Shown: positions 58,631-64,000 of the stretch, in pieces
Position numbering within the stretch: position 1 is the stretch's first letter
Layout: the number at the start of each line of letters is the position of its first letter
Source: Christiangramia portivictoriae DSM 23547
GTDB taxonomy: Bacteria > Bacteroidota > Bacteroidia > Flavobacteriales > Flavobacteriaceae
Assembly (NCBI RefSeq): GCF_000423045.1
Contig: NZ_KE383971.1
Location: 258,092 to 322,091 of the forward strand
Direction: 5' to 3'
Length of the DNA stretch: 64,000 bases
Made by a program: the position numbers and the translations under genes
Notes under the pieces: model-generated
The model's input: the letters and a program-made list of their open reading frames with translations, nothing else
The model's database searches: none
What the model was told of the DNA's origin: nothing

Positions 58631-58924
58631 ATGGATCAATTAACCCAGTTTGCACCGATAATTTTAATGTTTGTGGTAGTGTATTTTTTTATGATACGAC
58701 CACAAATGAAGAAAGCAAAACAGGAAAAAACATTTGCCGCTGAACTTAAGAAAGGAGACCGCGTGATCACAAAAAGTGGGATGCACGGTAAGATTGTTGA
58801 CTTCAGCGAAAAGAACAATTCGGTTATTATTGAAACCGGAGCCGGAAAGATCACTTTTGACCGTTCTTCCATATCGATGGAAATGAGTCAGAAACTCAAC
58901 GCTCCAGTTGCAGAGAAAAAGTAA
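58631..58924 (+). CDS. yajC: Sec translocase accessory subunit YajC
   Basis: A 97-residue protein: one membrane segment (FAPIILMFVVVYFFMIRPQMKKAKQE) followed by a cytosolic beta domain (LKKGDRVITKSGMHGKIVDFSEKNNSVIIETGAGKITFDRSSI). It is part of the SecDF-YajC complex. It closes the nusB-DUF1573-yajC run; in relatives coaE often follows, but here a terminator and decayed sequence come instead. Confidence 0.93.
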   Translation: MDQLTQFAPIILMFVVVYFFMIRPQMKKAKQEKTFAAELKKGDRVITKSGMHGKIVDFSEKNNSVIIETGAGKITFDRSSISMEMSQKLNAPVAEKK

Positions 58925-58945
58925 TATTCGAATACCTAATAATTG

Positions 58946-58975
58946 AAAAAGCAGCTCATTGAGCTGCTTTTTTAT
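58946..58975. terminator. terminator of yajC
   Basis: AAAAAGCAGCTCA pairs with GAGCTGCTTTTTT, loop ATT, followed by ATTTTCT. It is nearly symmetrical and can act in both directions. It lies 20 bases past the yajC stop. Confidence 0.92.
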
Positions 58976-59500
58976 TTTCTATAGCGATCATTAAGTCCTC
59001 TTCCCTGTAATATTAGAGGTTCGAGCTTTTTAACCTGTTTGAACGTGTTATTTGTTCTTTTAGCTTCAGTAAGAAATTGAGCGTATTCCTTTAGTCTTCC
59101 AACATTTAGTTCATCAATGCTTTTTGTAGCAACTAATTGCCATTTAATATAGCTCAAATAATTCAGTAATGTCAAGCGACTTTGATTTTACTTTTAATTC
59201 CAAACCCGCTTTCTGCTGGCTAAAGGTTCTTCAGGACTTTTGTCTTGTCTTCCTTAGCATTGACCAGTAGTGCTGTGTTTTTCTTAAATAATACGTCCTG
59301 AAAAATCAGATGGTTTCATGATTTTTAAAAGCTTCTAGACCAATGATATTTTTGCCACCAGGCTATATTCCCGTGCTTCTCATTTGGTGGTGGCTGTAAG
59401 TTCAGTTTGTTCGAATACGCCTGCAATTTGCCTGAGTCGCATAGCTAATTCGACGTGCAGCAGACCAAATTGTTCCGTAGAAGAATCTAACTTAAATCTT
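58976..59500 (-). pseudogene. stretch with decayed coding fragments, origin unknown
   Basis: No intact gene. A 67-codon frame at 58972-59175 (NYLSYIKWQLVATKSIDELN) has only a TTG start and runs into the yajC terminator. Upstream on the same strand there are protein-like fragments in other frames: ALLVNAKEDKTKVLKNL near 59215-59290, KNIIGLEAFKNHE near 59320, and LLHVELAMRLRQIAGVFEQTELTATTK near 59385-59480. Interleaved stops and frame changes suggest old, broken genes. I do not recognise the parent families. Confidence 0.4.
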
Positions 59501-60742
59501 CTATTCGTATTTCTTAGCAGTTAGTTCAGCAAGTTTTACGATCACTTCCGTAGCTTTTTGCATGCTCTCTACCGGAACATATTCATATTTTCCGTGGAAA
59601 TTGTGTCCGCCAGCAAAGATATTGGGACAGGGAAGTCCCATAAAACTAAGTTGCGCTCCATCTGTTCCTCCACGAATTGGTTTGATAATAGGTTCGATAT
59701 CCACTGCTTCCATCGCATCACGGGCCAGTTCTACGATATGCATCACAGGTTCAACTTTTTCCCGCATGTTCCGATATTGATCCTTAATCTCCACATTGAT
59801 ACAATCCCGTTCATATTGCGAACAAATCTCATTGGCAAGATCCTGCATCATTTCCTTACGTGCCTGGAAATGTCCCATATCATGATCTCTGATGATATAT
59901 TCCAGAACCGTTTGCTCAACATCTCCGTGAATACTACTTAGATGAAAGAAACCCTGACGGCCTTCGGTATGCTCGGGAGTTTCCAGTCTTGGCAGGGAAT
60001 TAATAAAGTCCTGAGCGATGTACATGCTATTTATCATTTTGTCTTTTGCATAACCAGGATGTACGCTCTTTCCTTCAATTCTTACCACTGCTCTTGCCGC
60101 ATTAAAGTTCTCGTATTCCAATTCTCCAATCTGGCTGCCGTCCATCGTATAAGCCCATTCTGCACCAAATTTCTCCACATCAAATTTATGAGCACCCCGA
60201 CCAATTTCTTCGTCTGGAGTAAAGCAGACTCTTATTTCGCCATGTGCGATTTCAGGATGATTAACCAGGTATTCCATTGCGGTCATGATTTCAGTGATTC
60301 CTGCCTTATCATCTGCGCCCAACAGGGTAGTGCCATCTGTGGTGATAATGGTCTGCCCTTTATACTGAAGCAGGTCATCAAAATATTCCGGAGAAAGGAT
60401 GATATCTTTCTCTTTATTCAGAATGATGTCCTTCCCATTATAATTTTCAATAATCTGAGGATTCACATTAGTTCCTGAGAAATCTGGAGTGGTATCAAAA
60501 TGCGAGACAAAACCTATTACCGGTGCTTTGTGCGCTACATTGGAAGGTAAAGTAGCCATGACATAGGCGTGTTCATCTATGCTTACTTCCTGCATTCCAA
60601 TAGCCTTTAACTCATCCACAAGTTTATTTGCCAGGTCCCATTGTTTCATGGTGCTGGGTGTAGAATTACTTTCTGGATCACTCTGAGTATCAATTCGTAC
60701 GTAGCTTAAAAATCTGTCGATAATTTGCTCTTTATTGGTCAT
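59501..60742 (-). CDS. pepT: peptidase T (tripeptide aminopeptidase)
   Basis: A 413-residue cytosolic M20 metallopeptidase that removes the N-terminal residue from tripeptides. Zinc ligands are His81 and Asp83 in [13 protein letters not shown], bridging Asp144 in LLGADDKAG, and Glu178/179 in [10 protein letters not shown]; the lid domain includes [23 protein letters not shown]; the final ligand His is in [21 protein letters not shown]. Length fits PepT. It is divergent from pyrD. No promoter match of the TAnnTTTG kind was found on the minus strand. Confidence 0.95.
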   Translation of the reverse strand: MTNKEQIIDRFLSYVRIDTQSDPESNSTPSTMKQWDLANKLVDELKAIGMQEVSIDEHAYVMATLPSNVAHKAPVIGFVSHFDTTPDFSGTNVNPQIIENYNGKDIILNKEKDIILSPEYFDDLLQYKGQTIITTDGTTLLGADDKAGITEIMTAMEYLVNHPEIAHGEIRVCFTPDEEIGRGAHKFDVEKFGAEWAYTMDGSQIGELEYENFNAARAVVRIEGKSVHPGYAKDKMINSMYIAQDFINSLPRLETPEHTEGRQGFFHLSSIHGDVEQTVLEYIIRDHDMGHFQARKEMMQDLANEICSQYERDCINVEIKDQYRNMREKVEPVMHIVELARDAMEAVDIEPIIKPIRGGTDGAQLSFMGLPCPNIFAGGHNFHGKYEYVPVESMQKATEVIVKLAELTAKKYE

Positions 60743-60829
60743 GAAGTATAGCTTTTGTTCAAAAGTACATATATAGCCCAGCGTGCCAAAACCTTTTAAG
60801 TTTTCATATAGAAATTACCGAATTCCTGT

Positions 60830-60837
60830 TATTTTTG
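60830..60837 (+). promoter_or_regulatory. candidate -7 element of pyrD
   Basis: TATTTTTG matches TAnnTTTG and ends 16 bases before the ATG at 60853, leader about 9 bases. Confidence 0.4.
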
Positions 60838-60852
60838 CACAAACCTACCTAG

Positions 60853-61875
60853 ATGTATAAGTCACTCATAAGACCAGCGCTTTTTAAGTACGATCCTGAG
60901 CAAATTCATTATTTCACCTTTAATTTTCTTCGGAAGTTTTGCAAGATCCCCGGGGCATTGGCTTTTCTAAGATCCAGATTCAATGTTTCAGATTCGCGTT
61001 TGGAGCGAGAGGTCTTTGGTCTGAAATTTAAGAACCCGGTAGGACTGGCGGCAGGTTTTGATAAAGATGCAAAACTCTATAAAGAACTTTCAGCATTGGG
61101 ATTTGGTTTTGTAGAGGTGGGAACGGTTACTCCAAAACCACAGCCGGGAAATGAAAAAACCAGGTTATTTCGATTGCCTGAAGATTCAGCCATCATAAAT
61201 CGTATGGGTTTCAATAATGAAGGGGTGGAGCAGATGGTTTCCAGGTTAAAGGAAAATTCCAGTGTTCTTATTGGGGGTAATATTGGTAAGAACAAGGTCA
61301 CGCCTAATGAAAAAGCGGTAGATGACTATAGCTATTCCTTTGAAGCGCTTTATTCTTATGTAGATTATTTCGTTGTGAATGTGAGCTCTCCAAATACACC
61401 AAACCTAAGAGAACTTCAGGATAAAGAACCATTAAAATTACTACTGAATACGCTTCAGCAGAAAAATGAATTAAAGAAAAAGCCGAAGCCTATCTTATTG
61501 AAGATTGCACCAGATCTTACAGACGAACAACTTTTGGATATTATTGAGATCGTTCAGGAAACCAAAATCGCCGGGGTGATCGCCACCAACACTACCATAT
61601 CGCGGGACGGACTGAAGTCTGAGAACAAAAACGAAATGGGCGGTCTTAGTGGAAAACCTCTCACTAAACGGGCTACAGAAGTAATACGTTTTCTTTCAGA
61701 AAAAAGCAATCGATCTTTCCCGATAATCGGAGTTGGCGGAATTCATTCAGCTGAAGATGCCGTGGAAAAACTGGAAGCAGGAGCGAGCCTGGTGCAATTA
61801 TACACTGGGTTTATCTATGAAGGCCCTCAATTGATCAAAGATATCAATAAGAAGATTCTTGAAAAAGACTTGTAG
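60853..61875 (+). CDS. pyrD: quinone-dependent dihydroorotate dehydrogenase (class 2)
   Basis: Oxidises dihydroorotate to orotate in pyrimidine synthesis, passing electrons to quinone at the membrane. A 340-residue protein with the class 2 N-terminal helix pair ([25 protein letters not shown]), [21 protein letters not shown], the FMN/active-site stretch [18 protein letters not shown] with the catalytic Ser, [11 protein letters not shown] and the barrel end [33 protein letters not shown]. The LysE gene starts 5 bases later, so they are co-transcribed. Confidence 0.95.
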   Translation: MYKSLIRPALFKYDPEQIHYFTFNFLRKFCKIPGALAFLRSRFNVSDSRLEREVFGLKFKNPVGLAAGFDKDAKLYKELSALGFGFVEVGTVTPKPQPGNEKTRLFRLPEDSAIINRMGFNNEGVEQMVSRLKENSSVLIGGNIGKNKVTPNEKAVDDYSYSFEALYSYVDYFVVNVSSPNTPNLRELQDKEPLKLLLNTLQQKNELKKKPKPILLKIAPDLTDEQLLDIIEIVQETKIAGVIATNTTISRDGLKSENKNEMGGLSGKPLTKRATEVIRFLSEKSNRSFPIIGVGGIHSAEDAVEKLEAGASLVQLYTGFIYEGPQLIKDINKKILEKDL

Positions 61876-61880
61876 TCTAG

Positions 61881-62495
61881 ATGATCGAACAACTAATCCC
61901 ATTTCTCACCGCCAGTATACTGCTTACCTTTTCTCCAGGACCAGATATCATTTATGTGCTGGTGAGATCGATCGCTTACGGAGCCAAGCAGGGAATAGCG
62001 ACAGCATGCGGACTCGTTTCGGGAATTATTGTTCATACCAGCCTGGTCGCTTTTGGAGTTTCTGCGATCATTCGGCAATCTGATATTACATTTCTAATCA
62101 TCAAAGTACTGGGCGCGATCTACTTATTATATCTCGCGTTCCAGGTATATCGGTCTAATCCGGAAATTGCTTTTTCTTCGGAAGGAATTAAACATAAAAG
62201 TCTGTTGTCAATGTTTCAGCAGGGATTCATCATGAATGTCCTGAATCCAAAAGTGGGCATCTTTTTCCTGGCATTTTTCCCTGGTTTTTTATGGGAACCC
62301 GATGGTAATACCGTTTGGCAATTTTATATTCTTGGTTTTGTATTCATGCTGCAGGCACTCATCATCTTCTGTCTGGTGGCATTTGCAGCGAACAAAATCT
62401 CCGGCTGGGTAAGATCGTATCCTTCTTCCGGAATATTTCTGAAATGGTTACAAGTGGTTATTTTTATTCTGATAGCGATTCTTATTCTTATCTAA
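61881..62495 (+). CDS. LysE/RhtB-family amino acid exporter
   Basis: A 204-residue inner-membrane protein with six membrane segments. IPFLTASILLTFSPGPDIIYVLVRSIAYGAKQGIATACGLVSG is the family's opening with the PGP motif. GFIMNVLNPKVGIFFLAFFPGFL is the second conserved part. It exports amino acids, probably of the Rht (homoserine/threonine) type, but the substrate cannot be told. It follows pyrD by 5 bases. Confidence 0.9.
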   Translation: MIEQLIPFLTASILLTFSPGPDIIYVLVRSIAYGAKQGIATACGLVSGIIVHTSLVAFGVSAIIRQSDITFLIIKVLGAIYLLYLAFQVYRSNPEIAFSSEGIKHKSLLSMFQQGFIMNVLNPKVGIFFLAFFPGFLWEPDGNTVWQFYILGFVFMLQALIIFCLVAFAANKISGWVRSYPSSGIFLKWLQVVIFILIAILILI

Positions 62496-62587
62496 TTGTG
62501 GAATTCTTAGCTACAATGGGAATAGTTGATTCTGAAATTTCAGATTATCAATAAAATCTTATTCTTTTTAAATTTTCTGTAAAACAC

Positions 62588-62595
62588 TATCTTTG
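62588..62595 (+). promoter_or_regulatory. candidate -7 element of the HMG-CoA lyase gene (leaderless start)
   Basis: TATCTTTG matches TAnnTTTG and ends 6 bases before the ATG at 62601, the same spacing as at 5871-5884. The transcript would start on or beside the A of the ATG. Confidence 0.5.
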
Positions 62596-62600
62596 ACCAT

Positions 62601-63464
62601 ATGGCTCAAGTGAAACTAATTGAATGTCCCCGCGATGCGATGCAGGGAATCAAAGAATTTATACCTACAGAAAAAAAGGCACAGTATATACAGTCACTTT
62701 TAAGGTGCGGATTCGATACGATCGACTTTGGAAGTTTCGTTTCCCCGAAAGCCATTCCGCAAATGAAGGATACGGCAGATCTGCTTTCCAGATTAGATCT
62801 TTCAAAAACCCAATCCAAATTACTTGCCATCGTGGCCAATACACGCGGAGCTCAGGATGCCTCTGTTTTTGAGGAAATAGATTACTTAGGTTACCCTTTC
62901 TCAATTTCTGAAAATTTTCAAATGCGGAATACCCACAAAACCATTGCAGAATCTGTAGAGGTATTGCAGGAGATCCTGGACATTGCCAATGGTTCAAATA
63001 AGGAAGTGGTTGCTTACCTGAGCATGGGATTTGGCAATCCTTATGGAGATCCGTGGAATGTTGAGATCGTGGGTGAATGGACAGAAAAACTGGCGGGAAT
63101 GGGAGTGAAGATTCTAAGTCTATCAGATACCGTTGGAACTTCTTCGCCAGATATCATTGAATATTTGTTTTCAAACCTAATTCCCAGATACCCTGAGGTA
63201 GAATTTGGTGCGCATCTGCATACGACTCCTTCAAAGTGGCACGAAAAGATCGATGCAGCGTACAAAGCGGGATGCAGAAGATTTGATGGCGCGATCCAGG
63301 GATTTGGCGGGTGCCCTATGGCTAAAGATGAACTAACCGGGAACATGCCATCAGAAAAAATGCTGTCCTATTTTAATGCTGCGAAAGCAGATAGCAACAT
63401 CAAAATGACCAGTTTTGAGTCATCCTATAATGAGGCTTCTAAAATCTTCAACGCCTATCATTAA
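62601..63464 (+). CDS. hydroxymethylglutaryl-CoA lyase
   Basis: Cleaves HMG-CoA into acetyl-CoA and acetoacetate, the last step of leucine breakdown. A 287-residue TIM barrel with the substrate-site IECPRDAMQG (Arg11, Asp12), SLSDTVGTSSPD, the metal site FGAHLHTTP with two His, and the catalytic-loop Cys238 in FGGCPMAKDELTGNMPSE. It fits, as metabolism, with the leucine dehydrogenase-type gene at 55972 and feeds acetyl-CoA to the glyoxylate shunt at 2.4-5.8 kb. ATG start; probably leaderless. Confidence 0.92.
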   Translation: MAQVKLIECPRDAMQGIKEFIPTEKKAQYIQSLLRCGFDTIDFGSFVSPKAIPQMKDTADLLSRLDLSKTQSKLLAIVANTRGAQDASVFEEIDYLGYPFSISENFQMRNTHKTIAESVEVLQEILDIANGSNKEVVAYLSMGFGNPYGDPWNVEIVGEWTEKLAGMGVKILSLSDTVGTSSPDIIEYLFSNLIPRYPEVEFGAHLHTTPSKWHEKIDAAYKAGCRRFDGAIQGFGGCPMAKDELTGNMPSEKMLSYFNAAKADSNIKMTSFESSYNEASKIFNAYH

Positions 63465-63502
63465 TAGCGTTTATTGAAATGAATACAGGTATCTAAAAAA
63501 CC

Positions 63503-63589
63503 TATTTAAAATTAATCTAAATAAATTTGCGGTAATTATAAGCTCATATTATATTTGCGCTGGAATTAGTTATTTTAAACCAGTCTAAA
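63503..63589. promoter_or_regulatory. two DtxR-like palindromes flanking the DUF4856 promoter
   Basis: An imperfect 21-base palindrome lies at 63503-63523 (arms TATTTA/TAAATA, 8 of 10 positions symmetrical). TTTAAACCAGTCTAAA lies at 63574-63589. Both share the half-site TCTAAATAAA on their right side. They bracket the promoter at 63527-63557. The form resembles DtxR/MntR-class metal regulator operators; the regulator is not in the window. Confidence 0.45.
63527..63557 (+). promoter_or_regulatory. promoter of the DUF4856 lipoprotein gene
   Basis: TTTG/TTG at 63526-63529 and TATATTTG at 63550-63557 are spaced by 20 bases, the best full Bacteroidota-type promoter in the window. The leader would be about 36 bases and include the second palindrome. 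Confidence 0.65.
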
Positions 63590-63598
63590 TAAAACTAT

Positions 63599-64000
63599 AT
63601 GAAAAAGCTGTTCGTTTCAGCCTTTGTTGCAGCCCTTACTTTAAGCTCTTGTTCATCTGATGATGACACCGATATACTGAATGAAAAAAATATTGAAGTC
63701 CCAGTTTCTTATGAATTTACAAGAAACGGAGCTTCTACCGTTAATTTTGAAGGCCAGACTACCAGGTTACAGATGTCTGCGGAAATCCTTTCAAACTTTA
63801 CAGATTTTGACAACGCTTCAGAAGAAATGTTGTTGAATATGTTTGCCAATGAGAATTCACCTTTCGCCAATGAAGATCTTAATGCTTCCAGTAAAAGTAT
63901 CAAATCCAAAGTAGCAGCTTCAAACCTGTATTTTTCTACCAATAATGTAGAAGCTAGTGAGATCAAAGCCGATTTTGATTCCTGGATCACCGAGCAAATG
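63599..64000 (+). CDS. DUF4856 lipoprotein, 3' end outside the window
   Basis: The frame opens with ATG at 63599-63601 and is open through 64000 (134 codons). The lipoprotein signal MKKLFVSAFVAALTLSSCSS has the Cys at residue 18. The mature start VPVSYEFTRNGASTVNFEGQTTRL is the hallmark of DUF4856 proteins, which in Flavobacteria are found beside imelysin-type (iron-regulated) outer-membrane proteins. Those partner genes would lie past the right edge. The promoter with two metal-regulator-like palindromes agrees with iron control. The minus-strand frame over the same bases is a shadow. Confidence 0.85.
   Translation, partial: MKKLFVSAFVAALTLSSCSSDDDTDILNEKNIEVPVSYEFTRNGASTVNFEGQTTRLQMSAEILSNFTDFDNASEEMLLNMFANENSPFANEDLNASSKSIKSKVAASNLYFSTNNVEASEIKADFDSWITEQM

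Noticed and set aside
59942-60478. 178-aa plus-strand frame within pepT
   Set aside because: Opposite-strand shadow of a fully recognisable PepT with all zinc ligands in place.

Overview
The window is a contiguous chromosomal piece of a member of the Bacteroidota, most likely a marine Flavobacteriaceae close to Gramella/Christiangramia. The grounds are: gene content and order (NusB with a long N-terminal extension, DUF1573-YajC, PUR-family DUF3276 protein, kdsA, typA, cyclophilin-FKBP fusion, TPR/outer-membrane-barrel pair); many promoters of the Bacteroidota -7 type TAnnTTTG with little Shine-Dalgarno signal; and a tmRNA whose tag reads GENNYALAA. The genus is inference. There are no tRNA or rRNA genes, no CRISPR array, no intact insertion sequence and no prophage. 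Most of the window is ordinary core and metabolic sequence.

Layout. 1-2.1 kb: tail of a DUF808 membrane protein, a methyltransferase and a small conserved protein. 2.4-7.4 kb: glyoxylate shunt (aceB-aceA) divergent from a ScfR/RamB-type regulator, with a repeat-rich intergenic region. 7.4-9.0 kb: small membrane proteins and a stand-alone cyclic-phosphate-processing receiver (cREC) protein. 9.0-11.3 kb: operon of a 53-aa Cys-rich protein, glutamate dehydrogenase, a Rnk/GreA-type factor and a coiled-coil protein. 11.5-13.9 kb: histidine kinase and sigma-54 response regulator. 15.2-15.95 kb: tmRNA, terminators and a structured repeat. 16-20.2 kb: saccharopine-dehydrogenase-like enzyme, secreted endo/exonuclease/phosphatase protein, S9 peptidase. 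20.2-24.1 kb: envelope-stress-like operon (membrane protein, winged-helix regulator, membrane protein, MpaB oxygenase, CreD, DUF2809) with two copies of one operator. 24.2-30.5 kb: mechanosensitive channel, then tandem porins-BCCT transporter-universal stress protein, an osmotic-adaptation-looking block.

30.6-43.3 kb: kdsA, DinB protein, typA, EamA permease, polyphosphate glucokinase-like ROK protein, fasciclin lipoprotein, ftsE, and a 1006-aa TPR protein followed by an outer-membrane barrel. 43.4-51 kb: secreted amidohydrolase, cyclophilin-FKBP fusion, BstA/YfiT protein, 1-Cys peroxiredoxin, thioredoxin-fold protein, CsaA and a two-gene Trk/Ktr potassium system. 51-64 kb: M14 peptidase, PUR protein, ABC exporter, leucine dehydrogenase-type enzyme, nusB-DUF1573-yajC, a decayed stretch, pepT, pyrD, LysE exporter, HMG-CoA lyase and the start of a DUF4856 lipoprotein.

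No clearly novel multi-gene system stands out. The most worthwhile observations are regulatory or RNA-level: the aceB/regulator intergenic region, the twin operators in the CreD operon, the tmRNA-adjacent structured repeat, a small Cys-rich gene before glutamate dehydrogenase, and candidate leaderless genes.
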